From Brachionus koreanus (taxonomy: Eukaryota; Rotifera; Eurotatoria; Ploima; Brachionidae), in contig PJRA01000077.1 in NCBI GenBank assembly GCA_016987375.1, positions 691,744 to 755,743 of the forward strand: DNA of 64,000 nucleotides, read 5' to 3'. The notes under the pieces are model-generated. The model worked only from the letters and a program-made list of their open reading frames with translations, did no database searches and was not told where the DNA came from. This document shows positions 46,572-57,005 of this stretch, in pieces. Every line of letters begins with the position of its first letter. Within the stretch, counting starts at the first letter, position 1. Both the position numbers and the translations under genes were made by a program.

Positions 46572-46956
46572 AATTAAAATAATATTCACACTGTCATCAC
46601 TCAGTAATTGTTTTGTTTACCTTAACAAAATTAAATAGCATAATGTTTGTGCATTGTCCATTCGATTAGTTAGGCTTTTGTTTATATTAGTGACCTAAAT
46701 TTTTCTACTTTTTTTTTACATTTCGATAAATTTATTTAATTTTTTTTATAATTTAATTTTTTTATTAAATACTTTAAAATAAAATTTAGAAAATACAAAA
46801 GTTTCTACCATAATTATTTAATAGTTAAAAGCAAGCAATCGCTGAAATGGTAAACAATTAAAAATAAACAGTTAACTTTTTGACTTCATTTGTTTTTCTA
46901 AAACAAAAGTTCTATGACACATTATTAAAGCAATATGTATGCCTTGATTAATATAG

Positions 46957-47309
46957 TACCGTATTTCCTCGTTCGATTATGCAGCACCACAAGTTAAAAA
47001 CACGTCTTTGGACCATGCACCAAAGTACATCTCGCCCATGCTATAATGTTGTCAACTTGTCAACAACTCAAGACTCGATTTTAAAGTAAAAAATAAAAAA
47101 AAATTATTTTTATTTTTTAAAATCGAGTCTTGATAACGCATTAAACTAAGACTTTCAGTGTTTGATGCGGACCTAAACGCGTGATAACGCTATTAGAGCA
47201 TGCGTTCAAAGTTGACAACATTATAGCATGGGCGAGATGTACTTTGGTGCATGGTCCAAAGACGTGTTTTAACTTGTGGTGCAGCATAATCGAACGAGGG
47301 AATACGGTA
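46957..47309. mobile_element. Foldback (long terminal inverted repeat) non-autonomous element
   Basis: A 353-bp palindromic element. The left arm 46957-47056 and right arm 47211-47309 are ~100-bp inverted repeats with few mismatches, starting TACCGTATTTCCTCG. A second, inner pair (caagactcgattttaaa at ~47070-47086 and its complement at ~47117-47133) extends the fold around a T/A-rich loop. The right side has ~75 extra bases between the two pairs. There is no ORF worth noting. The terminal TACCGTATT resembles ends of pogo/Tc1-like DNA transposons, but no clear target duplication is visible, so the superfamily is open. Confidence 0.82.
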
Positions 47310-48276
47310 TCAAAATATTGAATCAAATGATACTAAACACCAATAGATACATTTAATTATACATTAACTTAATTTTATCATCCTTTTTCTTATACAAACA
47401 TTCTTTTTTTTTTTCTTTTTTATATATAAAATTTTTTATTCAATTTCAAGTAACAATTGAGTTTAAACGAAGGCATAAGCCATTCGGAAAAATCTGGGAA
47501 AAACAATATTAATTTTTTTTTTTAATTAGAAAATTTTAATTTAATAATATTTTTGATATTTATAATAAAATAGTGTGTAAATATTAGAAGTGTTTTCGTT
47601 TGTGTTTTTTTTTTATTTCTGTTAGATTTGTGCAAAAATATTTTCCGAATTTATTTTTTTCATTTTTAAATCGGCTATGTAGATTTACATTTTTCCAAAT
47701 ATATGAATATATTATTCAATTTAAAAATAAATAATTAATGAGTGTAATATTAAGAAATGATTAGAGTAAGACAAAATTAGCTTAGAATAAAATTAAAGAG
47801 TATACTTTTAAAGCTTTATATGATTGAATTATTTAATTTATATGTATAACAAAGAATATTGTATTTAATCGAGCTACGGTGTACATTCAAAAACCACATT
47901 TTTCTAAGACAAAAAAATTGAACATTTAAATTTATGTGTCGTTTATTTCACACCAAAAAAAAAACAGCTAACAAAAATCAAAAAAGTCAAATATTTAAAT
48001 TTCATTTTTTAAATAAATTATTTTCGCTAAAATTTAGCTTATATAAAAATAAAGTCTTTTTAAAATAGATTAAAAATTATAATTTCAAATTGGGACATGA
48101 TTAAGTAGTTGGTTTAATTAGCTACTTTAGTTAATTATGACCATTTATTATGTGAATAAATGGATTTTTTAACCTAAATAATTCGATATGCCATAGGTCA
48201 ATTTGTTAGATGAAATTTTGCCATAAATATTTGACTTTTAAACTGACTATAGATAAAGAAAATTTAGAATTAATTC
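47310..48276. other. Intergenic, no gene recognised
   Basis: AT-rich sequence upstream of CARM1. I see nothing codable. Promoter elements cannot be told apart from base composition. Confidence 0.4.
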
Positions 48277-50108
48277 ATGATGAGCCAAAGTGTAAAAATT
48301 GATTTTGTTATCTTGAGCAAACTGGACAACGAGGGAAACCTGCACCTAGTGCATACCAAATCTCTCAGTCTCGAGCTCCTACCCCAAATGCCCGACTCGG
48401 CACTTTTGTTTTATGAAGACAAATCTAACTGCTTGTTCAAGTACTCGTTATGCAAAGAAGTTGATTACGTCAAATTTGGTGCCAACAAAGTAATCATAAA
48501 CACCAATACAGACACCATATGTGTTCAATTTTGCAAAGAGTCCGACAAGAATCAATTTTTAACTAGACTTGGCCAAATTCGGAATGGCAAAAAAAACTCT
48601 CTATTTGAGCAGCGAACCGACCAGTCATCAGCCGTACAGTATTTTCAATTCTATTCACTGTTGTCTCAACAGCAAAACATGATGCAAGATTATGTGCGTA
48701 CTGCCACATATCAACGAGCCATTTTAGACAATTCGATTGATTTTGAAGGTAAAGTGGTTTTGGATGTTGGTGCCGGTTCCGGCATTTTGTCTTTTTTTGC
48801 GGCTCAGGCTGGCGCAGCAAAGGTCTATGCAGTCGAGGCAAGCTCAATAGCACAGCATGCCTCTTCTTTGGTTAAAGCAAACAATATGTCAGACAAAATA
48901 AAGGTCATTGCGGGCAAAATCGAAGACATCGATTTGCCAGAGAAAGTTGACATGATTGTATCCGAGCCGATGGGTTACATGCTGTTGAATGAGCGCATGC
49001 TAGAAAGTTATCTACATGCCAAAAAATTTCTGAAGCCCAATGGCAAAATGTTTCCAACTCAAGGTGATTTATACATAGCTCCGTTCACAGACGAAGCTTT
49101 GTTTATGGAACAAGTGGCTAAGGCTAATTTTTGGTCTCAGAATTCTTTCTATGGAATTGACTTAAGCGCACTTAAAACCGCTGCTTATGAAGAATATTTT
49201 AAGCAGCCTGTGGTTGACACTTTCGATCCAAGGATTCTTATTTCACCACCGGTAAAGCACACCATTGATTTTTTGGCAGACAACGAAGAAGATTTGTTCA
49301 ATATTGAAATTGCGGTCAAATTTGACGTACAGGCTGCTTCAGTGGTGCACGGTTTGGCATTTTGGTTCGATGTAGCGTTCAAGGGATCTACGTAAGTTTA
49401 TTTTAGATTTAAATTTAAAAAAAAAAAATCATATTTATTTATTCATTTTGTGCAAAATTTATTTAGAAAAAAAAAGACAAAAATTAAAAAACTTAGAAAA
49501 AATTAAATTAATTCTTTAAAATTACTTTTTTTGATTGTTTAGATAAACGAATATTTTTTAAACTTTGATGTGTTAAACAAAGACAAGTTTTTTATGTTCA
49601 CTTTCAACTTTATTGTTTTAAGAACACAAACTTGGTTGTCAACAGCACCAACACAGCCACTCACTCACTGGTACCAAGTTCGCTGCTTGTTCCCGCAGCC
49701 ATTTTTACTCACTAGGTCAGCTCAACTTGAAGGCAAAGTGAGCTTGAAGACAAATTCGAGACAGAGCTATGATGTGACAATGATGGTCACCGTTGAAGGC
49801 TCAAGCCAAGTGTTTACAAACAATTTGGACTTGAAAAATCCCTATTTTAGATACAGTGGTCATGTAGCATTACCTGCCGGTCATTTTCATGAATCGCCAA
49901 GTGAATACTACATGAATCAGTATTCGGCCATTGTCAATCAGAGTCAAGGCTTTCAACAACAACCTCAAGGTAATAAACCCGTTTGTATAAAGAAAATTTT
50001 TAATTCTTTTTAGATAATTTAAGCAATCAACTTGCAGATGCGCAGTTTTTCAATTCAGCGCTATCAAATGGTCATCATCAGACAAAAACAAACAATGTTT
50101 CTCATTAA
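48277..50108 (+). CDS. CARM1: CARM1 (PRMT4), protein arginine methyltransferase
   Basis: Three exons, 48277-49391, 49623-49969 and 50014-50108, give 518 aa (human 608). CARM1 makes asymmetric dimethylarginine on histone H3 R17/R26, p300/CBP and splicing factors. Residues 1-~120 correspond to the PH-like N-terminal domain. The PRMT core follows: [20 protein letters not shown], motif [13 protein letters not shown] at 161-172, and the double-E loop [13 protein letters not shown] at 229-241 with both glutamates. Then come [12 protein letters not shown], the THW loop in PLTHWYQ, and [12 protein letters not shown]. The ~60-residue C-terminal tail is Gln/Asn/His-rich and much shorter than the vertebrate transactivation tail. 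The start could be either of two consecutive ATGs. The second and third exons are needed for the THW loop. Confidence 0.96.
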
Positions 50109-50432
50109 ATTTTAATAGTAAAAAATTTGAAAATTTTAAGATTTTTTTTGTATCTTTTTTTTTTCAATTTTAAAATCAAAATTTATTTAAAACTTCTATT
50201 GATAAATTATAAATAAACACTCTCTTAATTTTTTTTCTCATATTTTTAATATTAATAAAATAATAAAATATTAGAATTTAAATGAGCTAAATTTTTTTAT
50301 TTTCTAATTAAATTTTAGAAAAATAAAGGTAGCGCCTTTTTTCGACCAAAATCAAATTATTTCAAAATTAGATTAGATTTCTAAAGTTAAATAGAAGAAA
50401 TTAAATATTTGCTAGAAAATAATAATAAAAAT

Positions 50433-50828
50433 ATGAATAATTTAAAATTGATTCCATTGATTTTCTTAAGTTTAGTGTTTGTAGCAATAGTAAGCGCAGA
50501 TGATTCAGGCAAAGAGGATGCAATCGATGATGAACTCGAGCCAAATAATGACCAGCAAATTAGTACACATAGAGCGCAAGTGTCCAAAACTGGAAGACAA
50601 CGGAAAAAAAATTTTCTAAATTTGCTTAACTTTTTCAAAAAAAAATCCTCTAATAGAAAAAATTCTAAAATGGCCAAGAAAGAAAGACATAGATTGGTGA
50701 CCAAGTCAGCAGAAACCACAATGCCAATTGATTCAAACAATTCAGCTCAATGTCCTTTTGGTTGCAAGTATTGCAAGGGAGGCAAATGCAAATTACACAA
50801 GTGTAAACACTGTAGACACCATGGCTAA
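50433..50828 (+). CDS. Small predicted secreted protein with Cys/His-rich basic tail
   Basis: 131 aa from the ATG at 50433. A TTG 24 bases upstream is not used here. Residues 1-~22 form a hydrophobic signal peptide ending in an ALA-like site (VSADDSG). Next come an acidic stretch, a very basic middle (RQRKKNFLNLLNFFKKKSS) and a tail with six cysteines and several histidines in C-x3-C-x2-C-x4-C-x4-C-x2-C spacing (CPFGCKYCKGGKCKLHKC...). I recognise no family. The tail could bind metal or be disulfide-bonded. Basic amphipathic composition is compatible with a host-defence or matrix peptide, but that is speculation. It lies 324 bp after CARM1 and 108 bp before the next secreted-protein gene on the same strand. 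Confidence 0.7.
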   Translation: MNNLKLIPLIFLSLVFVAIVSADDSGKEDAIDDELEPNNDQQISTHRAQVSKTGRQRKKNFLNLLNFFKKKSSNRKNSKMAKKERHRLVTKSAETTMPIDSNNSAQCPFGCKYCKGGKCKLHKCKHCRHHG

Positions 50829-50936
50829 AATTTTAAATTAAATTTTATTCTAATTTTTAATTTAATTTATTTGATTAATAAAATAAATTTTGCTTTAAAT
50901 TTTATCTCATTTGCCACAATTGAGACCAATTCTCTA

Positions 50937-52253
50937 ATGAAATCAAGAAATATTCTATTTTTATTTGGCCTTGTTCTGCTTTTGCCATGTTTTGACTCAA
51001 CAAGCAATGATCGTAAAAGTAAGCGTTCTTTTTTCAACCAATTGAGTAGAAAATTTATGAACAATGAACCAAAAAGACCAAAGCCAGTACATAGTGCTGC
51101 TGCTGAATCGAATTTGTCACTTGAAGATGAAAATTCGCCTTCAAATAACGATTATCCAGAAATTCAGTAAAATTAGAACGGATTAAAATTTACCAACATA
51201 TATTTGGCTATTATGTTGGTAAAAAATGCTTAAGCATTTTAACTAATTTTTTATAGTTTAAATTTAAGAAATGACGATGAAGATGAAATGGGTTCGGAAC
51301 AGGAGACAGAAAATGAGTCGGATAACAACGAAGAAGCATCAAGTGCTGATGAGGCATCCGATGCTGGATCGGAAATGAATTCAGAAATGCAGGCTGCTGA
51401 CTCTCAAGGAGGTCCTACGGGTGAAGAAAGTGGGCCTGGTAGCGCTGGAGGACCAGAAGGTGGTCCAGATCCAGGTGGCGGGCCGGGCGGTCATGAATCT
51501 CCCTCTGAAAATGGAGGTGCGGGCAGTCCGGGAGGAGGTCACGGAGGCCCAGAAGGAGGGCATGGTGGCGGATCGGGTGGTGGTAGTGGTGGTGGAGGTT
51601 CACCGGGAGGAAGGGCTTCGGCAGGTGGTGAAAGCGGGGGTCAACCTAGTCAAGGTGGTAGCTCCGGCGGCCAAACTAATCAAATGACAAATGGCAATCA
51701 ACATAATAGATCTGGAACTAATCAATATTCACATAATGGTTCCAGAACCAGTCATCGTGGACGCAATGGAAGAAGAAAAAATTGGCACAGAAACTCAACC
51801 AATTCTAGAAATGCAGCCAGAAGACGGCAACAACGACTCAGAAATCTTAGAAAAAAACAGAGACAGAAATCGGCTATGCAAAAGATGAGAAAATTACAGA
51901 AAAAAAAGCTCAAATTAAAAAGAAAAAAATTGAAAATTAAAAAAAAAATTCTTAAAAATAAACTTAAAAAATTCAATCGTAAATCATCAAGTAGTCAAAG
52001 ATTGAAAAGTTCACGTAATGGAAGATTAAGTAGTTTGTTCAGTAAATTTAGAAGATCCAAAAGTAATTACAAAAAACCGTTTGGGTCAAGTTATTCTAGA
52101 TCAAAAGGTTATGGCAGTAGAATGACTTCGCGGTTAAAATCAATGAGTAGATTTGGATCAGGTCTTAGGTCAATGAGTCGTTATGGTGGAAGTAGACTGT
52201 CCAGTTACGGAAGAAGAAGGGGTGGCTTTCGAAGACGAGGTAGATATGGATAA
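50937..52253 (+). CDS. Predicted secreted acidic / Gly-rich / basic low-complexity protein
   Basis: Two exons, 50937-51166 and 51257-52253, give 408 aa; the junction codon CA|T keeps the frame. Residues 1-~20 form a signal peptide. A short basic region (KSKRSFFNQLSRKF) precedes an acidic part (NDDEDEMGSEQETENESDN). Then come ~100 residues dominated by Gly with Pro, Ser and Glu (GGPDPGGGPGGH-like units), a Asn/His/Ser linker, and ~170 residues of extreme Lys/Arg/Ser composition ending in SSYGRRRGGFRRRGRYG. There are almost no cysteines. Block segregation of acidic, neutral and basic charge is typical of extracellular matrix, cement or cuticle proteins that coacervate, but no known family is evident. 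The domain reading is secure; the role is not known. Confidence 0.72.
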
Positions 52254-52741
52254 ATTTTAAACTTTAAATAAATTTTTTTATTCACAATAAAAAAGTATTA
52301 AACTTAATTTTTTTTTAAACATGTTTTATTTGTTATTTGAATTGACAGACAAATGCACTTGTCATTACAAACTGAAAAAACCTTAATTAATTTAATTTAT
52401 ATGAAATTTTTAAAATAATTTTTTTTTTAAATTACTAACAATTAGATTTGGTGAAAAATTAAAAAATTGATAAAGAAAAGATTAGTTTTTTAGGCCTTTT
52501 TTTATATCTAAAAAGCTGCATAAAAAGCTGCATTAAGGGCAATAATTATAAAAAAAACTAACTTGAATAAAAATAACTTGAATTGAATTATAATTGCAAA
52601 AAATTTAATTAATAAAAGTCTGGTGAGATTTTTTCAGATTTATTTTTAATCTATAATAACCAAAAAAAAATTTTTTTTTCCTATATAATCAATATTTAAT
52701 TTAAATATAGAAATAAAATTTATAAATTTTTAATTTTTTTT

Positions 52742-52903
52742 GAATAAGCCTTTTGTTACTTTATTCGGTCTTCCTCTTTTGCATTCCACACGTAACTGAT
52801 ATGGTGCTGGTAATGATTTGGCATATTTTTTAACTGATTGCAAGAGCAACTAAATGTTTAAACATGCAATCCTTTAAAAAATGTTGGACAGACGCATTTA
52901 CCA
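52742..52903 (-). pseudogene. SWIM zinc-finger relic (minus strand)
   Basis: Minus-strand frames read GKCVCPTFFKG, then after shifts KHLVALAI and YAKSLPAPYQLRVECKRGRP, the pattern of a SWIM finger with its basic Gly-Arg-Pro tail. Several frameshifts and a stop are present. It is related to the relic at 31740-31936 and is probably a MULE transposon remnant. Confidence 0.5.
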
Positions 52904-53282
52904 TATTTCTGATTTACTCCTTTAACATCTCTATATGCTGTATCAAGATTCAAATTCAAAATGTTATATTGACTAAAGGTGTTCAAATACATTTCTTTAG
53001 CATTGCTGATTTTTACTTGGTCACTGCGGCATTAAACTCTCAGTTATACTTTAAACAAAATTAAACAGAGAGAAAAAAAAACATGTCATTTACTTTAAAT
53101 ATTTATTAACTTAAAAAATATGAATAAATCACTCAGCTATAAAATTAAAAAAAAGTGTTCTCAGTCTTTTTTCTTTCAAATTTTTTTTTACAAATTAAAA
53201 TAGCTTCGTTTGAGACTATTGCTTCGACCATTGCATTGACGACCAGCTAGTACCTTAAAGAAACTATAATATAAAAGTGAAT

Positions 53283-54648
53283 CTAAAATTTTGCCTCGAA
53301 AATTACATCTGGACAGCATGGGAAACTTTTAAAAGCTTTGCAAAATTCCATCTTGAATGATTGGCAATTTCTGTCGGTTTTTGGCTGTATTTCACATTTC
53401 TTGAACTCATTTTTTAGTAAGATTAGCATTTTGTCACAATTTATATCTTTATGAGATAAACAATATTCTCCAATTTCTTTCAACTTTTTGGCATCTTTAG
53501 GTACCTAAAGTAAGAAAAATATTAGCAAAATAAAACTAGAATAAATAATTTAATTCATGTACAGAATTAACTGGTCCATCAAACGGACTGTTTAAATTAT
53601 TTGAAGATGGCCTATTTGTAGGTCTATATGAAGTTGATTTTTTTGTTGTAGTTATTTTCCACGGTTTTGATGTTCTGGTTGTAGTATACCTAGAACTAGT
53701 TATGATTTTAATTGGTATTTGAATTGGAGCTTTTGTTGAACTCAATTTTGTTGAACTATTTGGTTGATTAGGCACATATGGTCTATATTTTTGATCATAG
53801 CACGTTGAAAAATCATAAAAAACATAGCAATATATCGATAATACATCATCACAAGCCTGTATAGGTTTTGAATTACCATTTGTAAGAACTTTACACCTTT
53901 TAATCAAATCGTAAAGCTCTTGCTTTTTAGTCCAGCACAATTTATCATAAGTGCGTGTACAATGAATTTTGAGTTTGTAAAAAGCATCATCGCTTTCCCC
54001 AGTTGTCACTTTTTTAATTGGACTAACTAATCTACTTGTAGTGTATTTGGTTGTAGATTTAGTTTTGAGGGTACTTGGTGATTCAGTTGTTTTTTCCGAA
54101 CTGCCAAATATTTTATCAAATATACCTTTTAGGAACTAAAAAAAAATAATTTTTGATAATTTTTCAATTTTTTAGTAAAAGTTCAATATCTATTGCTAGC
54201 TATACTAATTTTGCTAGTTTTAAAGCTTTTTTATTTTTTTAAATTAATCTTATATTATTTTTTCTGAAAAAATATTCTTCTAAACATTAATTACTCTTTT
54301 TTGTTTAGGCTTTAATATTTCGCCAAAATCACCATTTTCATCTTCTTCAGTGGCAAGACTTCCGAAAATTTTCTGAAAACATTGATATAATTATTAATTT
54401 TTAAATAAGAAAAAGTCCTAGTATTACTAGGTAATCATCTTCTCTATTTGATAGATGATGACCATTTTCAATATCTTCCATCTCGTCCAAAAGTTCATTA
54501 ATTAACTTAAATTATAATTATCGAAAACATTTATAATTTCAATTTTTTAGCTAACCAGTTCTTTTGATTCAGCCAAATCGTTGTTTTCATTTCGATAGGC
54601 AATAGCGATTGAAATAATCGTAATAAGAAAAAGCGATAGTTTTAACAT
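53283..54648 (-). CDS. Predicted secreted Cys-rich, Thr-rich protein
   Basis: Five exons, 54556-54648, 54428-54505, 54295-54372, 53563-54135 and 53283-53504, all in phase 0, give 347 aa. Residues 1-~18 are a signal peptide (LSLFLITIISIAIAY). Two short acidic exons follow, then a Ser/Thr/Lys-rich stretch (TTESPSTLKTKSTTKYTTSR), a six-Cys block (IHCTRTYDKLCW ... IYCYVFYDFSTC), a Pro/Thr-rich linker likely O-glycosylated, and a second Cys block (YCLSHKDINCDKM ... FCKAFKSFPCCPD). The two Cys blocks may be diverged repeats. I recognise no family. With the two genes on the other strand it makes a local group of secreted proteins with charged low-complexity regions. All donors are GT and acceptors AG. 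A TTTATTTTAG precedes the start by two bases. Confidence 0.72.
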
Positions 54649-54959
54649 TTCTAAAATAAAATAAACAAATTTAATTTTAAGAATTTTTTTTTTTTAGGAA
54701 ATGAACATAGATAATTTGATAAAGCTCGTTTAACATTTAGAGATAAAGGTAATTTGAGATTTAAAATAAATTGTATTCTGTAATCATAATATATTTTTTA
54801 TAAAGTAAATACTCTTTCTAAAAATCTATTTGTTAATCACTGTTTTTTTCATTAGATTTATAGATAAGTTGAATAATAATTTATAGCATTGAGCTAAGAT
54901 TTATAGATAAGATAATTTGTTTGGAAAAAAACTGTTTAACAGATAGCAACTTGAACAGA

Positions 54960-55032
54960 GCCTCCATAGCTCAGTGGTTAGAGCACCAGTCTTGTAAACT
55001 GGGGGTCGGGAGTTCGATCCTCCCTGGGGGCT
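54960..55032 (+). tRNA. tRNA-Thr (anticodon TGT), copy 3
   Basis: Identical 73-nt sequence to the other copies. Both immediate flanks (ttgaacag upstream; cttttctttttcattaaag downstream) match copy 2, and the same glycosyltransferase gene follows on the opposite strand. Confidence 0.97.
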
Positions 55033-55092
55033 TTTCTTTTTCATTAAAGAAAAAAAAAAAATTCATTTATAACTTTTATTTCATTTTTTTTA

Positions 55093-55885
55093 TTAAATTT
55101 GAACACCTCCATGAACGAATAATGTATCTGGAAATTGATCAGCCATTTTTTGAACACTGTAATTTGTATGACAACTGTTATAGACAAAGCCTGCAAATCT
55201 AAACTTATGAAAAACATGTTTGACTTCGTCTATGTTTTCTAGATCATAGATAAACTTGAATATTCCTCCATCATATCCGTGCACAAATTTTTTCCTATCA
55301 AAATAAGGCTTTATCAAATTGAAGTAAAAATTTCTAAAACTTTGGTCATCAAGTTTGTAAATAGCATTACCATTTATATGAAATGAATCAATAAAGCTTT
55401 TCATTTTGATTCCTCTTTGAATACTTCCTTTGATCCAAAAGTCTCCATTTATGCATTCTCTATACAAACCAACTAACCAATTAGGTCTGATGGGTCTTGT
55501 GTCTGCCTCCATGTAAAATACATATGACTGTTCCTTGAATATATCATTCGATGCACCCAACATATACTCAAACATTATTCTTGAGCCAATGTTATGATTG
55601 TCTTGACTTGGATCAAAAAAAATATACTCGACAATTTTCACTTGATTAAAGCATTCGAGATTTTTCTGCTCGGTTAGAATTTTAGAATCAAAAATTTCTT
55701 TTTTCGGTCTGGCTACAAAGAATATTAGATCAATATCCAAATGTTTGGATGACAAATCACATGGTTTAAAATAAGACCAATATTGTATTTGTTGAATCAC
55801 TTTGTTTATTTGCTTTACATGAAATGGAATAACAATTGATAATTTTTTTGGAAGCTTTACATTTAAATTCGATTCAGCACAATGC
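55093..55885 (-). pseudogene. 5'-truncated duplicate of the glycosyltransferase-like gene
   Basis: Covers about 264 codons almost identical to residues 37-300 of the gene at 27566-28468; I see only three amino-acid changes (Phe to Leu before SIVIPF, Arg to Lys and Phe to Leu in YFRPCDFSS). Homology stops at ~55885 and the frame meets a TAA at 55894-55896. The start codon, cytosolic tail and transmembrane anchor are therefore missing, and no suitable upstream ATG is in frame. The catalytic part is intact, so the truncation is recent or the copy has been homogenised by gene conversion. It could be rescued only by an unseen upstream exon. Confidence 0.82.
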
Positions 55886-55896
55886 TGAATGCTTTA

Positions 55897-56650
55897 ATAA
55901 TTGTTTAAAATAAATTTTTTTTATTTGAAGTTTAAACTCGTCTTGTTTCAATTGATTGTATAAAAAAATTTTCTAAATTTTATAAAAAATAAAAAAGATT
56001 CAATAAATATTCTTATTCTGATTTTTGAATGAAATTAATCCTTTAAAATTTAATAAATTAAATATAGAATAAAAATTTAAAAATGGTTATAGATATTAAA
56101 ATCCTCTTAAAAATTTAAAATAAGCTTCGCAAAAAAATGAAAAGCTTTTTTCTATTAAACTTTCAACGTTATGAATCACTCTCTTACAGCACTAATGCGT
56201 CAAATGAACGAAACAACGCTTAAGCCCAAAAAATATTCAAAATGCCAAACAAACTACTTTTGGATTTGCTCCAGCAAATTCCACTGTAAATAAACTAATT
56301 CATCCTTTCTAAAACAACAATAATTAAAATTCCTTAGAACACAATAACAACATAAAAATAGTAAATTTTTTTAGTGCTATTAATTTAGATATTTTTCTAT
56401 TACAATAGATATTTTTTTAACTTAATTATATTTTCATTAAAATTAGCAATCTACAAAACATATATGGGCCGTTTTTTATATAATCAACTCAGAATTCAAC
56501 GTTCAACTAAACTAAAGTTTATCTTGGTGAAAAGAAGAAAAAATGCAGTTTTTTGAAAATTTTGGAGTAATAGACAATGAGGTTTTTTATTAAAAACGAA
56601 CGCTAAGAGAAACATGAATAAATTATTTTTCGCTAATTATTAATCGATTT
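55897..56650. other. Intergenic, no gene recognised
   Basis: AT-rich, with no coding frame. It marks the breakpoint where the duplicated glycosyltransferase sequence ends. Confidence 0.4.
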
Positions 56651-56689
56651 TCTTAAATTTTAAGAAAGTATTAAATTCTTTGAAATAGT

Positions 56690-57005
56690 TGGCCCTTTTT
56701 AAATAGTTTTAAATTCTTTCAAATACTTGGTTCTTTTTCTATCTATATTTATGGTTCTCTTACTTTCTTTTTTTAAAATAGTTTTAAATTCTTTCAAATA
56801 CTTGTTTCTTTTTTTATATATATTTATGGTTCTCTTACTTTCTTTTTTTAAAATAGTTTTAAATTCTTTCAAATACTTGTTTCTTTTTATATATATTTAT
56901 GGTTCTCTTACTTTCTTTTTTTAAAATAGTTTTAAATTCTTTCAAATACTTGTTTCTTTTTATATATATTTATGGTTCTCTTACTTTCTTTTTTTAAAAT
57001 AGTAT
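56690..57005. repeat. Tandem repeat, ~73-bp unit, about four copies
   Basis: A unit containing taaattctttcaaatactt and tatggttctcttactttc recurs four times with a period of about 73-75 bp and small indels. The hydrophobic open frame at 56727-56924 is produced by this repeat and is not a gene. Confidence 0.88.

Noticed and set aside
51381..51976. Several frames on both strands across the Gly-rich secreted protein
   Set aside because: Biased codons of the Gly/Arg/Lys-rich exon open other frames; only the frame from 51257 joins a signal-peptide exon.
55093..55800. Second functional glycosyltransferase starting at 55800
   Set aside because: The apparent start is a GTG (valine) inside the homologous region; the true homology extends to 55885 and lacks any ATG or anchor.
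56727..56924. Open frame for a hydrophobic 65-residue protein
   Set aside because: It is generated by the ~73-bp tandem repeat; the peptide simply repeats with the DNA.
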